From assembly GCA_046349915.1 (NCBI GenBank), contig JAXMBL010000004.1, positions 186,001-250,000 of the forward strand: a stretch of 64,000 nt of DNA. Reading direction: 5' to 3'. The translations under genes and the position numbers were made by a program. How positions within the stretch are numbered: the first letter of the stretch is position 1; each line of letters begins with the position of its first letter. This stretch comes from CAIXSC01 sp046349915. GTDB taxonomy: Bacteria; Planctomycetota; Planctomycetia; Pirellulales; Pirellulaceae. Positions 1-8,833 of this stretch are shown piece after piece. The notes below the pieces were generated by a model, which did no database searches, was not told the DNA's origin, and saw only the letters and a list, made by a program, of their open reading frames with translations.

Positions 1-120
1 TAGCAGAAGACTCATCGTGAGCGAACCCCAGGAGTGTGAAAACTGTCGCATTTTGGCCTCACGATCGGGAATACTGTGATAACGCAGCAATAGAACCCTA
101 CTACGTAAAACGGATTTTGG

Positions 121-318
121 CATAGTAGCCCGCTCGCTTCGCGAGCGATCAGCCATGTACGACGGACTTCCAGTCCGTCGATCGCGTGGCCAACGAGCGC
201 CCGTCGCCGCCAGCCGAGCCGAGTTGCGCACCGATTGCCGCCCATAAGTCCGCTGGGATCGTCCCGCGCGGACTGGATCGACGGACTAGAAGTCCGTCGT
301 ACATAGTAGCCGCTCGCC
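121..318 (-). repeat. Composite palindromic repeat module, copy 1 (interrupted)
   Basis: No gene is visible in bases 1-418. The segment holds a hairpin (cgctcg cttcg cgagcg, about 131-146), a palindrome arm gacggactt-ccagtccgtc at 157-180, a GC-rich spacer, and an inverted palindrome copy at 279-302. The spacer (agcgcccg, ccgccagcc, ccgattg) matches the reverse complement of the spacer in the modules at 19046-19198 and 52205-52356. Relative to those, the first palindrome appears inserted inside the spacer's CAYGTGGCC. The family is not recognised; it resembles REP/REPIN-type elements. Confidence 0.75.
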
Positions 319-418
319 TTTTGCCGTCGCGTCAGACTTGCAGCCGTTCCGCGGTTCGGTCAGACTTGGACTCACCTACCGTGCTCGCTTAACCCGCCTC
401 TCCCAATGCTCGCTCGAG

Positions 419-3400
419 ATGCCGATGGCCATGGATCTGTTGCAAATTGGAAACATCTGCCGCTCGACGATTACTCGCGTTGCACTGATAGCGCTGGCGA
501 CGATTGGCGCCGCGACCGTTCTTGGAGCACATGCGGGCTTGGCCGCCGAGGCGGATTTGTTCCGGGAACAGGTGCAGCCGTTTGTGGCCAAGTACTGCGT
601 GGAGTGTCACGGCGAGACGACGGCGGAAGCTCAATTGAACCTCCAGAAGTACCGTTCGTCCGAGTCGGTCGGCGACGACTTCCGCCAATGGGAACATGTC
701 ATCTCGTTCGTCGAGCGGGGCGAGATGCCTCCCAAGTCTGAGGACGCTCAACCCGCGGAACAACAGCGAGCCGAATTCCTGAAGTCGTTGCGCAAGCTGC
801 TGGACGCCGAATCCCGGAAGCTCGCGGGCGACCCCGGGATCGTGCTTCCTCGTCGTTTGAGTAACTCGGAATACAATCACGCGATTCGAGATCTGACGGG
901 AGTGGATATTCGACCGACCAGTTCTTTTCCCGTTGATCCGGCGGCCGGGGAGGGATTTGACAATACGGGTGAAGCGTTGGCGATGACGCCGAGCTTGGTC
1001 AACAAGCAGTTGGCCGCCGCACAGTATGTGGCTGACCATGCTTTATTGACGACACGCGGCATCGAGTTCGCGCCGCATGCCGTTGCAACTTTCGCGGATC
1101 GCTCTAAGTATTACGAACAAGCGATTCTGCGGTTTTACGAAAGTCGGAAGGTCGACTACGCGGCTTATCTGACCGCCTGCTGGGAGTACCAGCATGGTCA
1201 GGTCGCGACGCCTGTTTCAATCAAAGATTTTGCACGCTCGAAGAGACTGAGCCCCGTCTATTTCGAAACGCTCTACTCGACGTTGCAAGTAGACCCTGTT
1301 GTAGATCCATATTTCATGGGATGGTTGCGCCAGAGTTGGCGTGCGATACCCGCACCCGACGATCGAGCGAATCCGAAGAGCTCAGCGCAGGTCCAGGCGG
1401 CCATCGTGAAATTGGCGCACTCGATTGAATCGCTCAGTCGACAACTCATTCCTCGCGAAACGGAAGCGATCGTCTCGAACGCGGGGAATGGGCCGATTCA
1501 GCATCTGGAGAGACGTCGCAAGACGGCCGCCGAACGTGATGCGTTGGATGAAAAGAACTTGACGCCCAAGCGTCGGTTGAACATCGCACTCGAGGGATTC
1601 GATCGAAGTCCAAACATTCGCGTTAAGCTGTCGGTCTTTTCAGGAGAGTTGATTAAGAGGACCAATGAAGCGAAGCAAGCGGCCAGCGCGTCGAAGTCAG
1701 GATTCGTCGTGTTTCGATCACCGATCCTCAGCAAGGAGAAGCCGGAGAATTTTCGACCTGATGACAAACAGCGGAGCACGCCGCTGCTCCCTCTACTACG
1801 GGAACACGCTCCAGCACAAGTCGAGAAACTACGCCTAGGAAAACACCCCCGCAACTTGCCGATTGACGCCGATGCGTTTGTGCTGGGCGTGGGGGAGTCA
1901 GTGGAGTTGGAACTGCCGGTCAAGGCGCTGGCAGGCGCTCGCGAGATGCGGTTGTTTCTGGAAGCGGAGCTCGAAACGGGCGACGACGCATCGGCGGCGA
2001 TTGCTGGCGTTGAACTTCGTGAGTTCGATCTCGCCATCGAGGAAACCAAAAGTGCGTCAACGAAGCAGCCGCGAACGCTGGGAACTACACAAGCGATTCT
2101 GGTCGTCTCGAACACTGAAGAAGCTCGCCGTGTTGAGCGGTCGGGCGCTCAGTTCTGTCGGCTCTTTCCCAATCGCTTCTACTTTGTCGATGACACTCGG
2201 GGCCTATCCGCCGGCTTTCACTTGATCGAAGGTTTTTTCCGAGACGATCAGCCGTTGTATAGGCATGTGCTGGATGACGCGGAACGCGCGGAGATTGATC
2301 GACTGTGGACCGAGTTGGAGTTTGTGACGGGCATTACCGAGAAGATGTTGCGGGGCTTCGTGTTCTTTGAACGTTCGGAGCGGAACTTTCTGAAGCATGC
2401 CGATTTCGACCCGTTTAAGGAAGAAGATCCGAAGCTGGTCGAACCGGAGATGCTGAAGCGGTTCGAGCGAGTGTATCTTGATCGCTCGGGCGTGAAGCAG
2501 CCGATCGAAGAATTGGCGAACCACCCGATTCATGTCTTCTTTGAACAGATCCGTGAAGCGATCGCGCGGCGAGCAGCCCAGCAGCAGGCTGCTGAAGCGA
2601 TCTATCTGACGAATCTCGAGTCGTTCGCACGAAGAGCCTATCGTCGACCGCTCTCGGAGAAGGAGCAGATGGATCTGCGGGCCTTCTATCGCGACTTGGC
2701 GGCGAAGTCTGGAACCGAAGAGGCGGCGCGGATGTCGATTGTCCGCGTGCTGATGTCTCCATACTTTACCGTGCGATTCGATCCAGCTCCCGAGGGCGAT
2801 ACAGTGCGCCCGTTGAATGATCTCGCTTTGGCTTCGCGGTTGAGTTTCTTTCTTTGGTCGTCGGGGCCAGATGCCGAACTGCTCGAAATCGCGGAGGCGG
2901 GCAAGTTGCGGAACGAGCAAACTCTGCGCGAACAAGTGCGGCGAATGCTGCGCGACCCGCGAGTGACCGATTTCGCTCGCGAGTTCTTCGGACAGTGGCT
3001 GGGGTATCGCGATTTTGAGCGGCAAGAGTCGATTGATCGGAAGATATTTCCTGAGTTCGATGATGCGCTGAAGCAGGCGATGTTCGAGGAACCGACGCGA
3101 CTCGCCGCTCACTTGATTCAAGAGAATCTTCCGGTGACCAAGTTGCTCGACGGCAATGAGACGTTTGTGAATGAGCGGCTCGCTCGACACTATGGAATGC
3201 CTTTCGATGGCGTTAAGGGGGATTGGAAACAAGTAAGTCTGCGGGAAGAGTCGGGGCGCGGAGGACTGATGGGGATGGCTGTGTTCTTGACGAGGAACTC
3301 GCAACCTCAACGGACAAGTCCCGTGAAGCGGGGTTTTTGGGTAGTGCATAAAGTGCTCGGCGAGCATATCCCCGCGCCGCCTGCCGACGTGGTGGCGTTG

Positions 3401-3889
3401 CCTGCCAAGGAGACCGATACCAACGGCAAGACGATTCGCCAATTGTTGGCGGCGCACGTGGAAGATGTGAAGTGTGCTCGCTGCCATGTGCGATTCGACT
3501 CGGTAGGGTTGGCGATGGAGGGATTTGACGCCATCGGTCGACGTCGGACCAAAGATCTGGCGGGCCGGGCGGTCGACAATGTCGTGGAGCTGCCGAGCGG
3601 GGAAAAGGCCCAAGGCGTCCCCGAATTCGCTCGATATTTGGCTCGTGAGCGTCGAGAAGAATTTGTGAATACCCTATGCCGGAAATTGTTGGGGTACGCT
3701 TTGGGTCGATCGTTACAGTTATCCGATCAGCCGCTGTTGGAAGAGATGCGGATCGCTCTCGACAAGCACGACGATCGGTTCGTACCATTGTTGGAGACGG
3801 TGGTGTTAAGTCCGCAGTTCCGTAACCAACGATGCCGTGATTTTTCGACGGTCAAGTTTCGTAGCCAGAATCAGGGAGTCGAGCGATGA
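419..3889 (+). CDS. DUF1592-type planctomycete cytochrome-like protein
   Basis: Large secreted protein of 1,156 residues in the DUF1587/DUF1592/DUF1588/DUF1585 architecture that is abundant in Planctomycetes. A hydrophobic signal segment (about residues 15-42, ending AGLAAEA) precedes a c-type heme motif CVECH beginning at Cys60. A second CxxCH-type motif, CARCH, begins at Cys1019 near the C-terminus, followed by FDSVGLAMEGFD, typical of the DUF1588/DUF1585 end. The central part has the DUF1592 block around LSFFLWSSGPDAEL. The ATG at 419 is preferred over upstream starts because the signal peptide follows directly. The stop overlaps the DUF1552 start by 4 bases (ATGA), so the two are probably co-translated. 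Family members are thought to act in periplasmic electron transfer or polymer use; the substrate is unknown. Confidence 0.9.
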   Translation: MPMAMDLLQIGNICRSTITRVALIALATIGAATVLGAHAGLAAEADLFREQVQPFVAKYCVECHGETTAEAQLNLQKYRSSESVGDDFRQWEHVISFVERGEMPPKSEDAQPAEQQRAEFLKSLRKLLDAESRKLAGDPGIVLPRRLSNSEYNHAIRDLTGVDIRPTSSFPVDPAAGEGFDNTGEALAMTPSLVNKQLAAAQYVADHALLTTRGIEFAPHAVATFADRSKYYEQAILRFYESRKVDYAAYLTACWEYQHGQVATPVSIKDFARSKRLSPVYFETLYSTLQVDPVVDPYFMGWLRQSWRAIPAPDDRANPKSSAQVQAAIVKLAHSIESLSRQLIPRETEAIVSNAGNGPIQHLERRRKTAAERDALDEKNLTPKRRLNIALEGFDRSPNIRVKLSVFSGELIKRTNEAKQAASASKSGFVVFRSPILSKEKPENFRPDDKQRSTPLLPLLREHAPAQVEKLRLGKHPRNLPIDADAFVLGVGESVELELPVKALAGAREMRLFLEAELETGDDASAAIAGVELREFDLAIEETKSASTKQPRTLGTTQAILVVSNTEEARRVERSGAQFCRLFPNRFYFVDDTRGLSAGFHLIEGFFRDDQPLYRHVLDDAERAEIDRLWTELEFVTGITEKMLRGFVFFERSERNFLKHADFDPFKEEDPKLVEPEMLKRFERVYLDRSGVKQPIEELANHPIHVFFEQIREAIARRAAQQQAAEAIYLTNLESFARRAYRRPLSEKEQMDLRAFYRDLAAKSGTEEAARMSIVRVLMSPYFTVRFDPAPEGDTVRPLNDLALASRLSFFLWSSGPDAELLEIAEAGKLRNEQTLREQVRRMLRDPRVTDFAREFFGQWLGYRDFERQESIDRKIFPEFDDALKQAMFEEPTRLAAHLIQENLPVTKLLDGNETFVNERLARHYGMPFDGVKGDWKQVSLREESGRGGLMGMAVFLTRNSQPQRTSPVKRGFWVVHKVLGEHIPAPPADVVALPAKETDTNGKTIRQLLAAHVEDVKCARCHVRFDSVGLAMEGFDAIGRRRTKDLAGRAVDNVVELPSGEKAQGVPEFARYLARERREEFVNTLCRKLLGYALGRSLQLSDQPLLEEMRIALDKHDDRFVPLLETVVLSPQFRNQRCRDFSTVKFRSQNQGVER

Positions 3890-5241
3890 CGAATCCTCAG
3901 TTCACGGGACGTCCGAAGTCGGGGCGTCAGATGACAGGACCCGCGAGTTCGATGCCGGAGATTTCTCGTCGCGCGGTGCTCAAAGGGATCGGGGTGACGG
4001 TGGCTCTCCCCTGGCTTGAGTCGGTACGGACATGGAGTGGCGAGGCGACGGGGGCGGAACCGATCAATGGCGCCTCGGCGCCGCAGCGCTTTGCCTGCTT
4101 CTTCCAAGGCGATGGAATTTCGCCGCCCGATTGGTGGGCGAAGGGGCAAGGGGCGGAGATGGAGTTGGGAGCGAGCCTCGAGTCGCTTGCGCCGTATAAG
4201 TCGAAACTGAACGTCATTAACGGCTTGTTCAATCGCAACGCGGGCGGCGGGCACGCTCGCTGCACCGGCAACATTCTGTCGGGGGTCGCTTTGCAGCGAG
4301 GCCGGATTATTCGCGGTGCGCTCAGCATGGATCAGTTGCTGGCTCAGCGCTACGAGGAAGTGTCGGCGATGCCGAGTTTGGTGTTGGGGTGCGAACATCC
4401 GGTGAGTGGCTTTCACGAAAGCCAATACTCGATGGTTTACGCCTCTCACATTTCGTGGCGCAATTCTGAATCGCCGGTGCCGATTGAGCTTTATCCTTCG
4501 CTAGCCTTCGACAGTCTGTTTGGCGGCAAGGCGGGCAAGTTGCAAGGGAGCATTTTGGATCACGTGTTGGAGCAGGCCGGGGATTTGCGGCGACAGGTGA
4601 GTGGCTCGGATCGAGTCAAGATCGACGAGTACTTGATGTCCGTGCGTGAGACGGAACAACGAGTGAAGAAGTTGCAGAAGAGCGGCGAGGGCGAGGGGGC
4701 TGCGGCTCACGCCAAGCAGCGACCGGCCGACGGTCTGCCGGGCGATTTGCGCGAGTATGCCAAGTCGATGTGCGACGTGATTGCGTTGGCGTTCCAGACC
4801 GATCGCACTCGAGTGGCGACGCTATTGCTATCGCGTGATTTGTCGGGTCAATGCTATCCCTTCTTGGGCATTCGCGACGATCACCATAGCTACTCGCATT
4901 CGAACACAGGGCCCGAGTACAAAAAGATCGTCAAGTTCCACGTCGAGCAGTATGCGTACTTGGTGAGTCGCTTGGCGGCGATGCAGGAGGGCGATCGCAC
5001 GGTGCTGGACAATTCATGCCTGTTATTCATCTCCGAGCATTGGGACGCTCACAATTCGAACCAGGTCCCCGTGGTGCTTGCGGGCGGCCTAGGCGGCAAG
5101 CTAGAAACCGGCCGCACGCACGACTTCCTCAAAGCGGGCGACGACCGCCGCAAGCTGTGCTCGTTGTATCTCTCGTTACTGGATCGAATGGGAGTGGAGC
5201 TACCGGAATTCGGCGACTCCAAAGAACGTTTAGCCATTTAA
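3886..5241 (+). CDS. DUF1552 domain protein, Tat-exported
   Basis: 451-residue protein of the DUF1552 family, which is nearly always encoded directly after a DUF1592 gene in planctomycetes, as here with an ATGA overlap. The N-terminus carries a twin-arginine signal (SRRAVLKGIGVTVALPWLES, about residues 26-45). The body contains the family's GLFNRNAGGGHARCTGNILSG segment and, later, the His-rich stretch IRDDHHSYSHSN. It resembles the DUF1501/sulfatase-like group, but its reaction is unknown. Its stop codon shares its last base with the first 159-bp tandem repeat copy, so the gene ends exactly where the repeat array begins. Confidence 0.9.
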   Translation: MTNPQFTGRPKSGRQMTGPASSMPEISRRAVLKGIGVTVALPWLESVRTWSGEATGAEPINGASAPQRFACFFQGDGISPPDWWAKGQGAEMELGASLESLAPYKSKLNVINGLFNRNAGGGHARCTGNILSGVALQRGRIIRGALSMDQLLAQRYEEVSAMPSLVLGCEHPVSGFHESQYSMVYASHISWRNSESPVPIELYPSLAFDSLFGGKAGKLQGSILDHVLEQAGDLRRQVSGSDRVKIDEYLMSVRETEQRVKKLQKSGEGEGAAAHAKQRPADGLPGDLREYAKSMCDVIALAFQTDRTRVATLLLSRDLSGQCYPFLGIRDDHHSYSHSNTGPEYKKIVKFHVEQYAYLVSRLAAMQEGDRTVLDNSCLLFISEHWDAHNSNQVPVVLAGGLGGKLETGRTHDFLKAGDDRRKLCSLYLSLLDRMGVELPEFGDSKERLAI

Positions 5242-5399
5242 CAGTTGCCTTTGCCTCCGGCAAAAAGGCAGAACCGTCGCCCCGCGAGCGCCGTCGGCAT
5301 AACCGCACTTCGCTCGCGTTGACTCGTTTGCCTCGCGGTTCGAGTTGGGAAACTGCTCGGTTTAGAAGGTGCGTCTGCGCCGGAGGCTTGACGCACCCT
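5241..5399. repeat. 159-bp tandem repeat, copy 1
   Basis: First of three 159-bp units that all begin acagttgcctttgcctccgg and end ggaggcttgacgcaccct. The last 58 bases contain a hairpin, ggtgcgtc / gacgcacc, and resemble one end of the 192-bp element at 20372-20563. This copy runs from the last base of the DUF1552 stop codon to the base before the insertion sequence. Its final 8 bases (cgcaccct, 5392-5399) form the left target duplication. Confidence 0.93.
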
Positions 5400-6703
5400 G
5401 GTTCTTCCGGGTTTATTGTGGGTAGGGCCGTAAATCTAGGCCTCCGCAGTAGAAGAAGATCGCGATCTTGAAGTTCTCAGGGTTTCTGAAACCGCGAGCG
5501 CGGCGTTTGATGGACATGATCCTGCTGTTGAGCCCCTCCGCGACGGCATTCGTGATCCGGTGATGGCAGTAGCTCACGACCTGAGACAAGCGTGACTTGA
5601 TCATTCGCGCGACCTTCTTCATCGGCTCAAGTTTGCCGTGTATGACTCGTCGATACCAGCTTTGAAAGAACTCGCGCGCCTCACTTGGCGTTCCGTGATC
5701 CCACATTTCCCTTAGCAGCTCTTTGTACGCCCAGGCCTTTGCCGTCTTGAGGTGGAGTGTGAACACATCTTCGAAGCGTTGCTGTTGCGTCTCGCTCAAA
5801 TTCTCTTGGCTCGTCAGCCACAGGTATTTGGTCTTCGCTAGCCGATCATCTCCCGCCTCAGAGAGTTCCTTGTGTTCACGTTTGCGTGTCTTATCGACCG
5901 CCTTGGTGGCGTGCTGCATGATGTGGAAGCGATCGTGGACAATCTTGTCGTCAGCCATGGGCAATTCCTCTCGGATGGCTTGAACGTACGGTTCATGCAT
6001 GTCGATGGCGATGGCCTGAATCGCACTGCGTTGAGCGTCGGAAAGGCCTTGAAAAAAGCCCGCGAGGCTCTCTTTCTTACGACCGTCCGCGACGTATTCG
6101 ACCGTGGACTGGTCAATGTCGCAGACGATCGTCATGTAGCTGTGCCCTTTCTTGAACGCCTTCTCATCAGCGCCTACTCGGGTGATCTGTCGCGGACGCT
6201 TACGGGCTTTGCCACGTTCGACGGCGCGTTCAATGACGTTCCATGCTTGTTCCCAGCTGATACGCAAGATCTTGCAGGTTGACGAGACGACTTCGCACGA
6301 CTCCAGCACGTCGATCGCGTGTGCTTCGAACAGCAGCGTGAACCGCGAGCCGGGCTCCGCCCAGGAAACCCGCACTTGCTTCACTCCGTGTTCTGGACAC
6401 TTCACTCGAGGAATTCTCGCGTGAAGCCAGGTCTCATACTGGCACGTATCCAAGTGCCGCCAACGCCGCTCCTCGACATGGTCGTACGTCGACAACGACC
6501 GCTCGCAGCAAGGGCACTTCCAGCGAATCCCTGGTTCATGTGCTAGTTCCACATGGACGACTGACGATGGCTTGTCCAAACGAACATCCACAATTTCCCA
6601 GGGAGCTTCGATCCCGAGAATGTGCTGGTAGAACTCATCGACTTGCATGGCCGTTTTCCTCCGGCCACAATACTACGCGACCCACAGGAAACCCGGAAGA
6701 ACC
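5400..6703 (-). mobile_element. Complete ISL3-family insertion sequence, 1,304 bp
   Basis: Terminal inverted repeats GGTTCTTCCGGGTTT (15 identical bases, then TGTGGGT after two mismatches; 22 of 24) lie at 5400-5423 and 6680-6703. An exact 8-bp duplication, cgcaccct, flanks it at 5392-5399 and 6704-6711; 8-bp duplications are normal for ISL3. A single intact transposase gene fills the element on the minus strand. The target lies exactly at the junction of two 159-bp tandem repeats. Intact ends, gene and duplication suggest a recent, possibly still active insertion. Confidence 0.95.
5413..6648 (-). CDS. ISL3-family transposase
   Basis: 411-residue transposase that catalyses movement of the surrounding element. 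An N-terminal zinc-finger-like region (CPCCERS ... CPEHG, about residues 44-92) is followed by the ISL3 DDE core: GADEKAFKKGHSY with the first acidic residues, then AIAIDMHEPY and IVHDRFHIMQH. The conserved C-terminal NAVAEGLNSRI supplies the final Glu. Length matches intact ISL3 transposases. A good Shine-Dalgarno (GGAGGA) lies about 9 bases before the ATG. No frameshift or premature stop is seen. Confidence 0.95.
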   Translation of the reverse strand: MQVDEFYQHILGIEAPWEIVDVRLDKPSSVVHVELAHEPGIRWKCPCCERSLSTYDHVEERRWRHLDTCQYETWLHARIPRVKCPEHGVKQVRVSWAEPGSRFTLLFEAHAIDVLESCEVVSSTCKILRISWEQAWNVIERAVERGKARKRPRQITRVGADEKAFKKGHSYMTIVCDIDQSTVEYVADGRKKESLAGFFQGLSDAQRSAIQAIAIDMHEPYVQAIREELPMADDKIVHDRFHIMQHATKAVDKTRKREHKELSEAGDDRLAKTKYLWLTSQENLSETQQQRFEDVFTLHLKTAKAWAYKELLREMWDHGTPSEAREFFQSWYRRVIHGKLEPMKKVARMIKSRLSQVVSYCHHRITNAVAEGLNSRIMSIKRRARGFRNPENFKIAIFFYCGGLDLRPYPQ

Positions 6704-6711
6704 CGCACCCT

Positions 6712-7029
6712 ACAGTTGCCTTTGCCTCCGGCGAAGAGTCAAAACCGTTGCCCCGCGAGCTCCGTTGGCATTGCCGCACTTCGCTCGCGCTGGTTCGTTT
6801 GCCTCGCGGTTTGAGTTGGGGAATCGATCGGTTTAGAAGGTGCGTCTGCGCCGGAGGCTTGACGCACCCTACAGTTGCCTTTGCCTCCGGCGAAGAGGCA
6901 AAACCGTGGCCCCGCGAGCGCCGTCGGCATTGCCGTACTTCGTTTGCGCTGGTTCATTTGCATTACGGTTCGAGTTGGGGAATCGCTCGGTTTAGAAGGT
7001 GCGTCTGCGCCGGAGGCTTGACGCACCCT
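6712..7029. repeat. 159-bp tandem repeats, copies 2 and 3
   Basis: Two head-to-tail units, 6712-6870 and 6871-7029, each exactly 159 bp and in the same orientation as copy 1. This fills the space between the insertion sequence and the stop codon of the ABC exporter gene, with which copy 3 shares two bases. Because 159 is 53 codons, an open frame runs through the copies and repeats every 53 residues (RCVCAGGLTHPT once per unit). It has no start signal of its own and ends in unrelated DNA, so it is not called as a gene. Confidence 0.93.
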
Positions 7030-8833
7030 ACGAATGGCGCACGGTAATTCGTCCTTGATCGATCACTAACACCTGATCCGCGTTGCGGATGGTGCTCAAT
7101 CGATGAGCGACCACGAAACTGGTGCGGTCGGCAAGTAACCGCTCAAGCGCTGCTTGGATTCTTAGCTCCGTGATCGAATCCACCGCACTCGTGGCCTCGT
7201 CCAAGATCAAGATGCGAGGGTCAGCTAACATTGCCCGAGCGAAACAGACCAACTGCCGCTGTCCTAACGACAACTGACCTCCACGTTCTCCGACCTGAGT
7301 GTCGAGCCCCCGCGGTAACGACTCGAGTAAATCTCGACAGCCGAGTCGCTCGAGCGCCTCATGGATCTCTGCCTCCGTCGCGGTCGGTTTGCCAAATCGA
7401 ATGTTCTCGCGAATCGTTCCCGTGAAGAGAAAATTCTGCTGCAATACCAAACCCAACTGATGATGTAGCGACTCGCCAGTAATCTCTCGAGTCTCCCGGC
7501 CGTCGAAGCGAATCTCGCCAGAATCGGGCAAATAGAAGCGAGCGAGCAGGTTGATGATCGAAGTCTTGCCGCTGCCAGTATGACCAATCAACGCGACCGT
7601 CTGGCCCGGCTCGGCGACGAACGACACCTCATGCAACACGGGTCGACCCGGTTCGTAACTGAACGAGACATTCACAAATTCAACTCGCCCCACCAGCCGC
7701 GGCAACGGAACCGCATCGGGAGCGTCCGACCAGTCGGGCGGCGTGTCGAGCACTCGGAACACTCGCTCCGCGCCCGCCATCGCCGTCAGCGCCTGGTTGT
7801 ATTGAACTCCCAAGATTTGAATGGGCGCGAAAAAGATGTTGGCCAAGAAGAAAAACTGAATCAGATCGCCCGTGGGCATCGCGATCTCCGGCCGCAACGC
7901 TCGATACCCGCCCACGATCAACAGGGCCGCGAGAAACGCTTGGCTATTGAACTCCAGCAATGGCGCGAACACGCCGGCCGTGCGAGTGGCTGTCATGTTG
8001 TAGCGAGCATGATCGATCACGAGATCGGCAAACGAGTCCGCGTTCACTCGCTCACGAGCAAACCCTTGAGTCACTCTAATGCCAGCGACCGATTCCGCCA
8101 GCGTCGCGGTCACTCGACTAAAGCTCTCCTGCACATCGCGGTACGCGCGACTGAGACGCCGTCGAAAATAGTGATTCAATCCCCACAGCACCGGGCTCAT
8201 CGCCACAATCACTAGAAACAACGCCCAGTCGTACCAGGCCATGAACGCCGCGGAAACGAGCATCTGACCGAGACCCACCAGAGTGACGAACAGCACATCC
8301 TGCACTCCGATGCGCATCGCCTCGCAGTCGGATGTCATGCGGCTGATGATGCGGCCGACCTTCGTGCGATTGAAGTATGACATGGGCAATCGCTGCAAAT
8401 GGCGAAACAACTCGGCTCGCAGGTCATGAACCACAAACTCGCCGAGTTCCAGCGCGAGCCGGTAGCGAAAGTGAAACGTGAAGTGCGTGAAGAGTCCGAG
8501 CGCCAAAACGCCCATCGCTCCCCAGAGTATCTCGGGCAATGATGCGTGACCCGCGATGGGACCATTGACCACTAAACCGGTCGCCCAGGCGACCGAGGGC
8601 AACTGGATGGCTCGCAGCGCCACGCACACCAGCAACACATTGCGGCGAGCGGCATAGGGACGCATGTATCCAAGTAGCCGGCGGATCAGGCCGAGATCGA
8701 GCGGTCGACCATCGGCATCGCGATCCGGGTCCCGCTGCACTCGCACCAGCGACACCGAGTTCGCGCGCGCCGAGCGCGTCGGAACTGGCGTTCGTAGAGG
8801 ATCATTCGGGGACTGTGAATCGGATGCACTCAT
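7028..8833 (-). CDS. ABC exporter half-transporter, consensus NBD
   Basis: 601-residue half-transporter with an N-terminal six-helix membrane domain (about residues 45-330) and a C-terminal nucleotide-binding domain. Walker A is GHTGSGKTS. The signature is LSLGQRQ rather than LSGGQ, and Walker B ILILDEATSAVD keeps the catalytic Glu. Its start codon overlaps the stop of the upstream partner gene by one base (TGATG), indicating coupled translation. Together they form a heterodimeric exporter of the TM287/288 or BmrCD kind, probably moving lipids, drugs or peptides; the substrate cannot be told. Its 3' end abuts the tandem repeat array. Confidence 0.9.
   Translation of the reverse strand: MSASDSQSPNDPLRTPVPTRSARANSVSLVRVQRDPDRDADGRPLDLGLIRRLLGYMRPYAARRNVLLVCVALRAIQLPSVAWATGLVVNGPIAGHASLPEILWGAMGVLALGLFTHFTFHFRYRLALELGEFVVHDLRAELFRHLQRLPMSYFNRTKVGRIISRMTSDCEAMRIGVQDVLFVTLVGLGQMLVSAAFMAWYDWALFLVIVAMSPVLWGLNHYFRRRLSRAYRDVQESFSRVTATLAESVAGIRVTQGFARERVNADSFADLVIDHARYNMTATRTAGVFAPLLEFNSQAFLAALLIVGGYRALRPEIAMPTGDLIQFFFLANIFFAPIQILGVQYNQALTAMAGAERVFRVLDTPPDWSDAPDAVPLPRLVGRVEFVNVSFSYEPGRPVLHEVSFVAEPGQTVALIGHTGSGKTSIINLLARFYLPDSGEIRFDGRETREITGESLHHQLGLVLQQNFLFTGTIRENIRFGKPTATEAEIHEALERLGCRDLLESLPRGLDTQVGERGGQLSLGQRQLVCFARAMLADPRILILDEATSAVDSITELRIQAALERLLADRTSFVVAHRLSTIRNADQVLVIDQGRITVRHS

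Noticed and set aside
157..302. CRISPR array
   Set aside because: The repeats are palindromic, irregularly spaced, occur in both orientations and are dispersed over 52 kb; no cas genes.
2204..3613. 469-residue open frame on the minus strand
   Set aside because: Lies fully inside the DUF1592 gene, reads low-complexity His/Gln/Arg-rich sequence, and matches no family; antisense shadow of a GC-rich gene.
5400..6703. Genomic island around the insertion sequence
   Set aside because: The insertion is a single element with its own target duplication; flanking genes look native and no integrase or attachment site is present.
6622..7047. Possible gene through the 159-bp repeats (RCVCAGGLTHPT once per unit)
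   Set aside because: Begins inside the insertion sequence and repeats only because 159 is a multiple of three; no start signal or continuation.
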